This document shows, one piece after another, positions 1 through 9,304 of a stretch of 64,000 nt of DNA. How positions within the stretch are numbered: position 1 is the stretch's first letter; every line of letters starts with the position of its first letter. Location of the stretch: NCBI RefSeq assembly GCF_000003815.2, contig NC_049995.1, positions 12,755,436 to 12,819,435 of the forward strand, written 5' to 3'. The translations under genes and the position numbers were made by a program. The notes under the pieces were generated by a model. It had not been told where the DNA came from, made no database searches, and saw only the letters and a program-made list of their open reading frames with translations. Source of the stretch: Branchiostoma floridae (lineage: Eukaryota > Chordata > Leptocardii > Amphioxiformes > Branchiostomatidae).

Positions 1-162
1 TGGCCGACGTACAATATCATGATGAAAAGTACAAGCAGCTTATTTTCACTCAGATTTCATCACTATTTGGTATTTTCTTACAAAAAACATTCATGTAAAC
101 GTTTTTAATCCATCTATTGAAATCAATTAATGACGTCATAATTACGTCATATTACGTCAAAA

Positions 163-383
163 TTGGGGCACAGGTGTGGCATTGCGGGGTTCGTTCACTG
201 CGGCACTGTTTTGTTCTTTTTTCCGATTTTTTTTCATAATTTAGATATTGCGTAATATGTAAAGGCATGACTTAGACAAAAATTAGAAAATTCGTGTTTT
301 TATCTCTGAAATTCGTTGAGTAATCTTTCTAACTACGCAGTGCCGCACCAGTTCCCCGAGTGCAGTGAGATACCACCCTTATG
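163..383. mobile_element. Degenerate inverted-repeat MITE (family ending in GGTGGTATCTCAC)
   Basis: The left end (TTGGGGCACAGGTGTGGC, then GGGGTTCGTTCACTGCGG) is the inverse of the right end (GCCGCACCAGTTCCCCGAG, then GTGAGATACCACC). Fuller copies lie at 15020-15307, 45059-45300 and 46553-46805. The right end stops about 15 bases from the exon-1 splice donor of sulfotransferase copy A, as in the other two paralogues, so the insertion predates the gene duplications. Confidence 0.6.
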
Positions 384-397
384 AAGATACTGGTTAC

Positions 398-558
398 CTG
401 TTTATAATCCTGTAATGTGGCTGCCTGGAATGGACTAGGGTGTCTTTCATAAACCTGTTTCTATACATCCCGCAGAGCCCAATGAAGAAAAGAACCATGA
501 GAACAAAACCCCATGATTTTATGGTAGGTCTCATTATGCTGGACGTGGCTTTCTCCAT
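398..558 (-). CDS. Galactose 3-O-sulfotransferase-like, copy A, exon 1 only
   Basis: This is the minus-strand first coding exon: ATG at 558, open for 53 codons plus 2 bases, ending in a CAG|GTAACC donor at 398/397. It encodes a short basic cytoplasmic tail, a membrane anchor (residues about 15-31, SWGFVLMVLFFIGLCG) and a stem containing RQPHYRIINR, as expected for a type II Golgi enzyme. Exon 1 of copies B and C is nearly the same. The catalytic exon must lie left of the window, so it cannot be said whether this copy is functional. Family assignment rests on paralogues B and C. Confidence 0.75.
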
Positions 559-639
559 CTTGAAGGCCCTAGATCAAAATAATAAATGTATTTCAACTTT
601 TTTCTTTTTCATAGAGTGTCTTTCCTTATTTTATATACA

Positions 640-1020
640 ACAATCTTTATTGACACGACAAAAGTACAGCGACTTTCGTAAGGTCTACATGTATAACAAC
701 TACTTACAGTACAACTAAACACATATATAAGGATATCTATAGGTATAAATACATCAATAAAGGGTCCAGCATGTCATTTACACTATTGGTTCTACGGTAT
801 AAACAATCATGACTATATTTGCCTACTTATACACACACAGTGCGGATTATCGCCTCCCAGAATGTAGTTGAGTTTATCTATCGAACATAGAGTAGCAAAT
901 TCTTTAGAGCAAGCGGAAAGAAATGTGAACAGCTCTGTGCGTTTATCATTATATCGAGAACAATCCATAAATATAACCTTATGCCATTCTGGCAAAGGTA
1001 ACAAAGTGACGTTCATAGAT
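640..1020 (-). mobile_element. 3' end of a non-LTR retrotransposon inserted in unit A
   Basis: Units B and C run straight through the corresponding point. Unit A instead has about 380 extra bases whose minus strand reads CSRYNDKRTELFTFLSAC, typical of the extreme C-terminus after the reverse transcriptase of CR1/L2/jockey-like LINEs, followed by a tail containing GTCAATAAAGATTG. A similar tail (ATCTTTATTGACATGAC on plus) occurs at 32488. No clear target duplication was seen. Confidence 0.5.
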
Positions 1021-1199
1021 TTCATACCCTACTTTATATTTTCATGTAGTAGGATTCATTTATACTATCCTTATCTAAATGTGAGTCCGGAATATGTATA
1101 ATCGTTGGAAAGTTTGTATACATTCAAGTGATGATTAGAACGGATATTGTACCTACAAATACTTGTCAATGAATACATTTTCTTGGAGGGTGGCCTACC

Positions 1200-1275
1200 G
1201 AATACTAGTATTCCTAGACCGGCTGCACTCCTTTGCCAACTTTTGTTACTATCTTATGCCACCGTAGGATCTGCT
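1200..1275. mobile_element. Half copy of the TAATCTCC-end MITE family
   Basis: It ends CTATCTTATGCCACCGTAGG ATCTGCT, matching the right half of the elements at 19017-19149 and 28039-28219. The left half is missing. Equivalent halves lie at 9605-9670 and 15786-15860 in units B and C, so this remnant predates the segmental duplication. Confidence 0.5.
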
Positions 1276-2349
1276 AAATGGCACCTATACATAACTCTCC
1301 CGATATTTTGCAGTGACGTGTAAATTTCCCTTTGGAATTTCCCTCAGGGTTCGCTTGACTCTCGCTGATACCCGCATACTTAATTATGGGTCACGCTCGG
1401 AACTTCTTAGCCTGGTATCCAGCCGTAATATAGCTTCCGAGTCTCTTCTTTCCTCTCTGGTAATTGCTAGGAACTTCTCGCCAGCGCCTGAACTTTAGCC
1501 TTAGCTTTGGTCCGCTCCCGCTAATTAAAAATAACAGCCTACGGAATAAAGACCTTTATCGGGAGGGGGCTAAATCCAACAAAGCTGGACTCCAGGCTAC
1601 GGAACCGGAGCCAAACCGGGTAGCTCTATGGACGATTCAACAACAACAACAACGACAAAAGATCCTCGGCCCGACGCCCATGGACTAGTTACACTCAGTG
1701 TCTCGTCCCTCTTGTGCAAAATGTGTGCACCAGAAGTTCATGAACAGTATCAACAAACACAGGTAAATACCCGCCCACTTTACACAGACAGACTCTGGAC
1801 ACTATAAAAACCATATGCAGTGATGACCGGGAGAATATTTTGAGCGAAAACGGATGGCACGAGCAGTACAAAATGTACGAAACTGTTCAAGATTGAAAAT
1901 GGCGTCACATTATTGTCGTTACGAGCACATTAGCACTTTGCCACCAAATTTAGGTTACCTGACCATTATTTTTCTCCCCTTTTTCCCTCTCGATTCATCA
2001 AAATCTACTCTTCATATGTCACAACAGTAAATTACTCAAAGACACTGGACATTATTGCATTGTTTAAGAGCAAAAGTGGACTTTTGCGTTGTTGTGCATG
2101 TAGACCACCTTGTTTAGTAGTGCGTGAATGGTGATTTTACTGCCAAACAACAACTTAGAGCAGAACTTGAGCGGAACAAATGCCACAAACCTGCTGTTAG
2201 CGCAGTCCGAGACGTTGTCTTCACACTGTGGTGTTCTGAGTATTCCAACACGTACGGGAAAAAGTATAAACTCTAACGTACGTGTCCGTGTACAATCTTC
2301 AAAACTCAACTGACATCTATCAGCTATGACAACTATGGGCGTAACCGGC

Positions 2350-2890
2350 ATTACTAGCCAGAAGGACCGGTTTTTAATGAATTAATGAATGACATTTTTC
2401 TACATTTCTGATCGATCAAACAAGATAAGTACAGGTAGCAGCAATAGATATAAGGTGCAATTTTTGATATTAGAACGCATCTGCATACTGGATTAATACA
2501 TTTTAGTATGTACAAGTTCAACTTCTTCTCGCTTCTTACAGCAGTTGTAAACATAAGGACAGATGGAAAATCTACCGTAAGTAGAAAAGTCAATGACCGA
2601 ACCAGTCGCCCATTACATACTCCCCTGCACTAATTACATCAACCGCAGGTTATCACTCCTCGACAAACTTTCCCTGCTTATAGGACACTCAGGTAACTTG
2701 TCAACACTTTCTGAAAATGCCCAGATTTCTTCATACATTCTAGTGTGTACAGGTTGAACTTCTTCTCGCTTCTTAAAACAGTTGTTCACACAAGGACAGA
2801 TGAATATAAGTACAAAGGTGAAGGGCGTGAAGGGTAAATCTCTCCAAGCAGATGTTTGACTGTCCATTTTTGACGTGTTTTTCATGCGGT
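2350..2890. repeat. About 237-bp tandem repeat, two copies (unit A)
   Basis: The phrase TCTCGCTTCTTA..CAGTTGT followed by AAGGACAGATG recurs at 2527 and 2764. The same unit is present twice in unit B (11545-11880) and three times in unit C (16970-17520). A more diverged relative seems to lie near 4300. Minus-strand open frames here are conserved between units only as far as the DNA is, and no protein family is recognised. Confidence 0.6.
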
Positions 2891-3312
2891 TTTATCAGCA
2901 GTATAGTTGGCAGGACAACCTGTGACGACTATATATATTTTGTTTGTAATCATCTTGGTACAAAGTACAAACTGACTCACATTTTTGACACACTATAGTT
3001 TCTTGTTTGTGAGAATAGTGATTTAGACAATACTCAACAGCGCAAAGGTAAACTTTCTTTCAACACTACGACATACACGGATGGAATTTTTAACGACCAC
3101 TTTGGCATTCTTCAGCATGAAGAAGTGTACAGCCTCATTACTCGTAAGGGTACCTAATATCTACTGGCTATTTTGCAAGGTGAGGATTCAAAAGTCACGA
3201 AAGTTAGACACGTGATGTTATTAACAAACGAACTTGCTGCCAACAAACATCCGTTATCTTCCATTAGCCACAGACATTAGACAAAAAAAAACACTCAAGA
3301 TGTCAGTGAGTC

Positions 3313-3318
3313 TTTATT
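3313..3318 (-). terminator. Candidate poly(A) signal, 3' end of sulfotransferase copy B
   Basis: AATAAA on the minus strand lies inside a phrase (GTCAGTGAGTCTTTATTAG on plus) that is repeated exactly at 12719-12737, downstream of copy C. If it belongs to copy B, the 3' UTR now contains the 2.8-kb transposon at 4677-7473. Confidence 0.4.
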
Positions 3319-3651
3319 AGTAATTATCATGTAGCCAGGCGCCGCGGACCAATCAGAAGTTCCCCGTTCCATGTTGGTTATGACGCCGTCACACATAGAT
3401 TCCGGCAAGACAGGTGCATTTCTTAATTCTAATAATTTGTGCTTAATTATCATTCGTGCATCTTCTCCGTAACAGACTCCTCCAACACATCATGATACTG
3501 TACCATATAAACATGCATTCAAATACAATTCAATCTCTACAGCCGAATGAGAAATAAGGAGATTTACTATCAGACGGTTAGAGTGACATCCATCACTCTT
3601 CTTTAGCGTCACTCACTAGAATGAAACGGCAGAACAATTCAATACAAAATC

Positions 3652-3825
3652 CAGCAGAAGCCGTTTAATTACACGCCCCATTTGCCAGCATATTTCGTGC
3701 AATCATCCGGATGGCGCAACAAAGCGAAGTTATCCAGCTGGACCAAACCACTACAGGATTTGGTGATTCCGTGCAATTAACAGAAGTGTGCAGTTATCCG
3801 CTGTGCAATTAACTGGCTTCTACTG
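3652..3825. mobile_element. pogo/Tigger-like MITE
   Basis: It starts CAGCAGAAGCC and ends GGCTTCTACTG, flanked on the right by TA. The interior carries the paired phrases GTGCAATCATCCGGATGGCG and GTGCAATTAACAGAAGTG. A second, left-truncated copy lies at about 24025-24149. Ends like CAGTAGAAG..CTTCTACTG with TA target sites suit the pogo/Tigger branch of Tc1-mariner, and the assignment is by resemblance. Confidence 0.55.
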
Positions 3826-4676
3826 TATAATGCATGGTATCAGATAAAAACTGCATAGTCTTCGTAAGGCTAACGTCACATTTGCATTTGTTTATTCAAA
3901 ACAATTCAGACTTATTACAAATATCACCTATCAAATAAAATAAAAAGCCTAAAAATTATTTTATTCAATATTGCTCTTTGTAATACAATTTCAACGGTAC
4001 TAAGCGATTAGCGCTACCTACCCCAACCATGTACTGTGAAACGTTAGGGCGTTTGGTTTCTAAGTTCTATTAGCTTATTAGAAACTCAGAGTCAAACCAG
4101 TCCGATTACTACTCGTGAGCCGTATAATAAATAATAAATGAATAAAGTTTATTGCCCATTGGTCTAATTGCAGGTGAACAAAATCAATTGCATGAAGTGA
4201 TTTAGAACAGGTAAATAATCTAAATTCTAACATATGAAAATTAACTGACTGTATGTACATACAGAATATCAAATACGATTCTAAACCTACATTACTATAG
4301 CGGGGTTGGACTTCTTCTTTGAAAACAGTTGAAAATGAAATGTCCCACATTTTCTATGATAGATTGATTCGGTGATCTTAGCAGGAAGTGTGTCTTTTTT
4401 GTTGAAAAGTTTGGTATGATTTCAGACACTCTTTCAAATAACAACAGCAAGTTTACAGTTACAGGTCTAGGGATAAGATAATACAGAAATCTGAATATAT
4501 ACAGAGAGAGAGAATTAGTCTAACCAACTAGTACACAATCCAACAGTGAGTGATCTAACCAACAGAGAGTTGGTCTAGCCAACTAACTAGTACACAATCC
4601 AACAGTGGGACTAGCCGTAGGCTTCGACTGACAAATATCTTCGTACAATCTCTAAGGCCAATTAGTATAACAACCC
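3826..4676. other. Gene-free stretch
   Basis: AT-rich sequence with no supported gene. A short direct duplication (ACTAGTACACAATCCAACAG twice, about 4529-4606) precedes the transposon. Confidence 0.5.
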
Positions 4677-4740
4677 ATGTCCAGTATCAGGGTGAAATGC
4701 ACGAAGCTGTCCTAAGTTAAGTTAGATGTCTGAAGTTGTC

Positions 4741-5045
4741 CAAAGTTGTCCAAAGTTGTACGAACTTGTCCGAAGTTATGACGTCATCTAAACTTGGACA
4801 GTCAGCCGGGTGGTGTACGGAGTTGTACGAACTTGTCCGAAGTTATGACGTCATCTAAACTTGGACAGTCAGCCGGGTGGTGTACGGAGTTGTACGAACT
4901 TGTCCGAAGTTATGACGTCACGCTAACGATGACGTCATCTAAACTTTGGACAGTCAGCCGGGTGGTGTACGGAGTTGTACGAACTTGTCCGAAGTTATGA
5001 CGTCACGCTAACCATGACGTCATCTAAACTTTGGACAGTCAGCCG
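4741..5045. repeat. Left subterminal tandem array of the transposon
   Basis: About four units built on GTTGTACGAACTTGTCCGAA, GTTATGACGTCATCTAAAC and GGACAGTCAGCCGGGTGG. The first units are 67 bp. Later ones are about 87 bp because they carry an extra CGCTAACGATGACGTCAT. Each unit has TGACGTCA palindromes. Confidence 0.85.
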
Positions 5046-5405
5046 GGTGTACTGATCAGGTCGCGTATTCCTGGGAAGATGTCGCCTAGCATGACTTTGG
5101 CGATACATATACTACACTACGCGTCTACAAGTTTTCTGTGTTACGTTCAAATGTCTCAACTGTCATTTCTAGAACCTTTCTTCTAATGTTCTCATCTTCT
5201 TAGACGTCACAATCTGACGTTTACGTCACTAACTCAGGTGTTTTCGTAATTCGAAACCGGAATGCGTTCTTCGAACGGTGTCGTTTTTCAGTCTAACAGT
5301 TTGAAACCGTGTGGCGCTGGAGTCGCCACGGCTACTTTTTAGTCCGTGTCTTTGACGAAATAGACTTTCTTAACGGGGGATTTACGGACAATATTATATC
5401 ATATC

Positions 5406-6293
5406 ATGTCGTGCAGTAAATCTTTGAAGGCTACAGATCTCCATTCGTCCTGGAAAGTCGAGTTTGACTGGAAGGGTTTTCCGGAAGAACTTGTTCAGGT
5501 GGGTTAGTCGTATAAATCGCACCTTGATATGTTTTGAGTTCTGACTTTTGATTCATAAATGATCTATTCTTTAGAAGTTACATCTTACAAAACAACATAT
5601 TTCTTATCAGAATGCAGATTACTTATCTTTATTAAGATTTGTCTTATTCTTCACAGGGCCGGTTGTGCTGTTGCATCTGTTTTTTGCGTGCCAACGGTGG
5701 CTGTTTTATATAGCCTTATCACGGTCGCGGCTTTTGCTGTAAGCCATGCACAAGTCTCTCCACCTGACACCAAATGGAGGGAAGATGTTCTTCTGTGGAC
5801 AGCTATCTGTCTGCCAACAGGTAGATTTACTTCTAAACACCTTTTTTATTGTTTCAAATCAAACGTTTGATTCAATGTAGATATAACGTTATATGTTCAA
5901 AATTTACAACCGTCATTTCTAGAACCATACCTTGTCGAACATTCTTTTGCTTAACGTCACCAACAGACATTTACGTCATTTGCTCAGATGTTTTTTTTTT
6001 AATTCGAACCTGGAATGCGTTCGTAGAATGGTGTCGTTTTTCAATCTCTGTATTGCGCCACGGCTGCTTTTATTTCATTTGTTCTATTCTTTTTAAACAT
6101 CTATTAGCGGGGATCAAAATGACATTTACCTGTTGTCTTGGCAGGCGCTGGGAAATCTACTATCTGTAAATGGATTCAAGAACTTGTGACTGATGTTTAC
6201 ACGAAGTTGCGGAAAGACCATACGGACAGTGGTAGTCCGTCTGCTGGGTTTACTTATGTACTAAATGGTGGAAGTACTTCAATTAATTGTTAA
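5406..6293 (+). pseudogene. Decayed transposon P-loop gene (DUF3987-like N-terminus), three exons
   Basis: Exon a (ATG 5406 to about 5498 or 5502) encodes VEFDWKGFPEELVQ. Exon b (5657-5820) encodes VPTVAVLYSLITVAAFAVSH and WREDVLLWTAICLPT. Exon c (6145-6293) continues AGKSTICKWIQELV to a stop. Joining b to c at NNCAACAG|GTAGAT and TTGGCAG|GC restores a phosphate-binding loop LPTGAGKST exactly at the junction. Joining a to b leaves a one-base phase error with every donor seen, and nothing follows exon c, so this is a truncated remnant. The hydrophobic helix before the loop recalls the start of DUF3987 ATPase/primase-like proteins; that link comes from memory of the family and is not certain. 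Confidence 0.5.
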
Positions 6294-6649
6294 ATTACAA
6301 GGAATAAAATAACAACTACTACTTCTTATGATACAAAGTAGTGAAAGATGACTGCAATACATGTAGTTTATAAATAGATAGGGGAGATGTTTTCAGGTAC
6401 TTGTATTTAGAAGTGACGTAAAAAAAGGGAAATATAATATTAAGAGTGAACTTAAATTATTTTGTGTGCATTGCTAAAACGAACGTTAAGAGGAGAAATA
6501 AAAGACAAAAAAAGTGAAATAAATGAAATTTTTACAATGTATGAACATTGATTTTGTGCTGATTAATGTGCATCTATATTTTATTTGCTTATATGCGTGA
6601 GTGGTGTGTATCTTATTTACACATATATAAGTTTTTACTATGTATTAAT

Positions 6650-7335
6650 TAACTTTGGACAAATTCGTACACATGCCGCCCTACCCTGCCCACTGTCCAG
6701 AGTTAGATGACGTCACGTGACTTTGCACAAGTTAGGACAACTTCGCACACTTGTTGACCTACCCTGCCCACTGTCCAAAGTTAGATGACGTCACGTAACT
6801 TTGCACAACTTAGGACAACTTTGCACACTTGTTGACCTACCCTGCCCACTGTCCAAAGTTAGATGACGTCACGTAACTTTGCACAACTTAGGACAACTTT
6901 GCACACTTGTTGACCTACCCTGCCCACTGTCCAAAGTTAGATGACGTCACTTAACTTTGCACAACTTAGGACAACTTTGCACACTTGTTGACCTACCCTG
7001 CCCACTGTCCGAAGTTAGATGACGTCACTTAACTTTGCACAACTTAGGACAACTTTGCACACTTGTTGACCTACCCTGCCCACTGTCCGAAGTTAGATGA
7101 CGTCACGTAACTTTGCACAACTTAGGACAACTTTGCACACTTGTTGACCTACCCTGCCCACTGTCCAAAGTTAGATGACGTCACGTAACTTTGCACAACT
7201 TAGGACAACTTTGCACACTTGTTGACCTACCCTGCCCACTGTCCGAAGTTAGATGACGTCACGTAACTTTGCACAACTTCGGACAACTTCGCACACATGC
7301 CGCCCTACCCTGCCTACTGTACGAAGTTAGATTAC
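6650..7335. repeat. Right subterminal tandem array of the transposon
   Basis: About eight units of 79 bp built on CCACTGTCCAAAGTTAGATG, ACGTCACGTAACTTTGCACA, ACTTAGGACAACTTTGCAC and TTGTTGACCTACCCTGCC. Units differ at a few positions (CACGTAA or CACTTAA, CCAAAG or CCGAAG). The orientation is opposite to the left array. Confidence 0.9.
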
Positions 7336-7630
7336 GTCATCCAATAAATGTTTTGACGTCATCTGTGACTCCCGATATAGCATCAAAGCCAGTTGGAAAC
7401 GGTTGTAACTTAGTACAACTTCGTACAACTTCGTACACCCTAACTTCGTGCATTTCACCCTGATACTGGACATAGCTCCTTGTTTAACATAGCCAATCAA
7501 GGTTGGTTGCTCTCAACACCCAACCAATCAGGGATTACCTAACATGCTAATCTAAGCTCATATATATAGTCTAGTACTGTCAATTCCTAATTACATCATA
7601 AGTCAAAGGTCATGACCGTTACAACTGTTT

Positions 7631-8759
7631 CTAATCAACGTGAAAAATATTTAGCAGCAGAGATTTATCCAGAACTCTGGTGTTCGTCATTGAGATGGCT
7701 CTTCTGAAACCGGAAGATAAATTTGGAGGCATTTTGTGTGTCTTTTTTAAAACATGTGACCAATCGTGCCACTCCATTTTTAGCTTAAGACAGAGAGTCG
7801 AATCAATGTCAAATTCTTCGTGCCAAGTTGTCTTTGGAATGGTCAGTTTGCCAGCTGTCAAATTCAACTCAATTTTGGGTACTTTCATAATTGCTTTGGT
7901 ACAAAAGATAGCCGTTTGATTCAGCACGTTTTGAAAATGGCGCACTTCGTGTGGAAAATCAGCGCCTTCTCTTTGTATCTTCTGCCAAAGTGTCGCGTTA
8001 AAGTGATCGTACAGCTGATAATCTACATTGCTCCATCGGCGGTGTTGCTTCAGCAAGGCCGTACTCATTGGTGTCTTTTTATATTTCTTCAGGTTTTTGG
8101 GTGCGACGTTATAAAGAATGTCTTTTAAGGTCCAACACATCATTCTCCTCAGCAAGACAAGAGATTCGGCCATATGTTCTAAAATGAGAACCAGGTCAAT
8201 TTCTCTGGACAGCGTTTCGATATACTCATCAATGGACGATTGGCTGTCAGACAGTCCGAGAGGAAACCCAAGGTCATACGCCATATAATTCTTTGCAAGG
8301 GTATATGGTTCTCTTGTATGGCTTAGGGCCTTGACGTAAGGAACGTGGAATTGGTCTGGACTTTTTATGAAGGACGCAACAGGATCTGACCGCTGCAATC
8401 CCCTCATTTTTTTCACAAGGTGATACGAGTTGAACACAGATCGAAGGTGAGAAAGAGGCTGCCTAAGGATAGCGATGTACATGGTGTCAGGGGGCATGAG
8501 ATGGTCTAACAACTGCCTATTGTAAACCGTGTGATCAACTAGAACATTGTAAGTACCGTCTGCCGACGGTATGAAGTCTTCCTGTCTCAAGAGGTTGGGC
8601 CAACCGACGTCACTCCTGATCACAGGCAGAACGAAGGTCAGGTTGTGTTCGTAACCGAAGCGTTGGAAGATGCAATTAGCGGTCGTGCTTCCCGCTTTGT
8701 GAACTTTGACGAACATGAAGTTTCGCTTGGCTTCACAGGCGCCCTCACTTGTAAACGTC
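7631..8759 (-). CDS. Galactose 3-O-sulfotransferase-like, copy B, catalytic exon 2
   Basis: Sulfotransferases of this family move sulfate from PAPS to the 3-OH of galactose on glycolipids or glycans in the Golgi lumen. The exon starts after TTTGCTGCATGACAG (acceptor 8761-8760), in phase with exon 1 at 9144-9304. The combined protein is 429 residues, close to the usual 420-490. Visible motifs: 5'-phosphosulfate loop FMFVKVHKAGSTT (about 68-80), 3'-phosphate motif ILRQPLSHLRSVF (about 151-163), the family hallmark LVLILEHMAESLVLLRR, and YDHFNATLW. An in-frame TAA just upstream of the ATG at 8788 argues for splicing rather than that start. The acceptor specificity (lipid or glycan) cannot be read. 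Compared with copy C it lacks 11 residues near codon 330 (after AIMKVP). Confidence 0.9.
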
Positions 8760-8901
8760 CTGTCATGCAGCAAAGCAAACATTTCCATTCGTTATGCGTT
8801 GCTTTGTCATTTTCGAAAATATGAACACTATGGTTGAATACATTACGTTCATGAAGGTAAGATATCTTAATAAACAATATTCAAACAAGGACTGTGTCCT
8901 A

Positions 8902-9055
8902 GATATAAATAATCTCCAGGCAGATACAGCACTGCCATAACATAAATTTAATATCAAAGCTGGCCAAGGAGTAGAAGCCGCCTGGCCCCCTTTGGCCGGC
9001 TATACTCTTTGGCCAGCTTTGGTACTATCTTATGGCACCGCGGCAAGTCTGCATG
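8902..9055. mobile_element. TAATCTCC-end MITE in the copy B intron
   Basis: The left end TAATCTCCAGGCAGAT and right end CTTATGGCACCGCGGCAAG, with the inner phrases AAAGCTGGCCAAGGAGT and TTTGGCCGGCTATACTC, match the family at 19017-19149 and 28039-28219. The same left end is found at 14627 in copy C, where the right half is deleted. The insertion therefore predates the B/C duplication. Confidence 0.65.
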
Positions 9056-9061
9056 AAGATT

Positions 9062-9125
9062 ATGATTCATCTTTCGAACCCCGCAGTGCCGCACCAGTGC
9101 CCCAAGTGCATCGAGATACCACCTG
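9062..9125. mobile_element. Right end of a GGTGGTATCTCAC-family MITE
   Basis: CGAACCCCGCAGTGCCGCAC followed by CAGTGCCCCAAGTGCATCG and AGATACCACC is the right terminus only. It abuts the neighbouring MITE, so the left part has been lost in unit B. It ends about 18 bases from the exon-1 donor of copy B. Confidence 0.6.
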
Positions 9126-9143
9126 TATGAAGATATTGGTTAC

Positions 9144-9304
9144 CTGTTGAGAATCGTGTAGGGCGGCTGCGCGGACTGGACTGTGGGTTCTTTCATAAAG
9201 TTCTTTCTATAAGTCCCACAGAGCCCAATGAAGAAAAGAACCATGAGAACAAAACCCCATGATTTTATCGTAGGTCTCGTAATGTTGGACGTGGCGTTTG
9301 CCAT
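9144..9304 (-). CDS. Galactose 3-O-sulfotransferase-like, copy B, exon 1
   Basis: ATG at 9304 opens 53 codons plus 2 bases, ending at a CAG|GTAACC donor. It encodes the tail MANATSNITRPTIK, a membrane anchor SWGFVLMVLFFIGLCG and a stem ending QPPYTILNR. Phase 2 matches exon 2 at 8759. The structure (short cytosolic tail, single anchor, stem) is that of a type II Golgi transferase. Confidence 0.85.

Larger units (their letters stand above)
1..3322 (-). repeat. Segmental tandem duplication, unit A (partial)
   Basis: This stretch matches 9060-12740 and 15020-17760 in order and orientation. Shared landmarks are a sulfotransferase exon 1, a block around 1300-1690 (compare 9700-10000 and 15890-16200), a roughly 237-bp repeat block, and in units A and B a terminal AATAAA on the minus strand. 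Only the 5' exon and upstream part of the unit's gene are inside the window. Unit A differs from the others by an inserted LINE end at about 640-1020. The outer boundaries are approximate. Confidence 0.7.
4677..7473. mobile_element. DNA transposon with tandem-array inverted termini
   Basis: The outer ends are perfect inverted repeats: ATGTCCAGTATCAGGGTGAA continuing to ..ATGCACGAAG at 4677-4706, and its reverse complement at 7444-7473. Inside each end is a tandem array built on related units (GTCCAAAGTTAGATGACGTC on the right, the reverse sense on the left), so the two arrays form one long imperfect inverted repeat. Between them sit a decayed P-loop gene and a direct duplication (about 5150-5320 and 5897-6045). 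No target duplication is obvious beyond the possible ATGT/ACAT at the ends. It lies downstream of sulfotransferase copy B; the superfamily is unknown. Confidence 0.75.

Noticed and set aside
8638-8877. A 79-codon frame overlapping the 5' edge of sulfotransferase exon 2
   Set aside because: It crosses the acceptor into intron sequence in the wrong frame; a shadow of the real exon.
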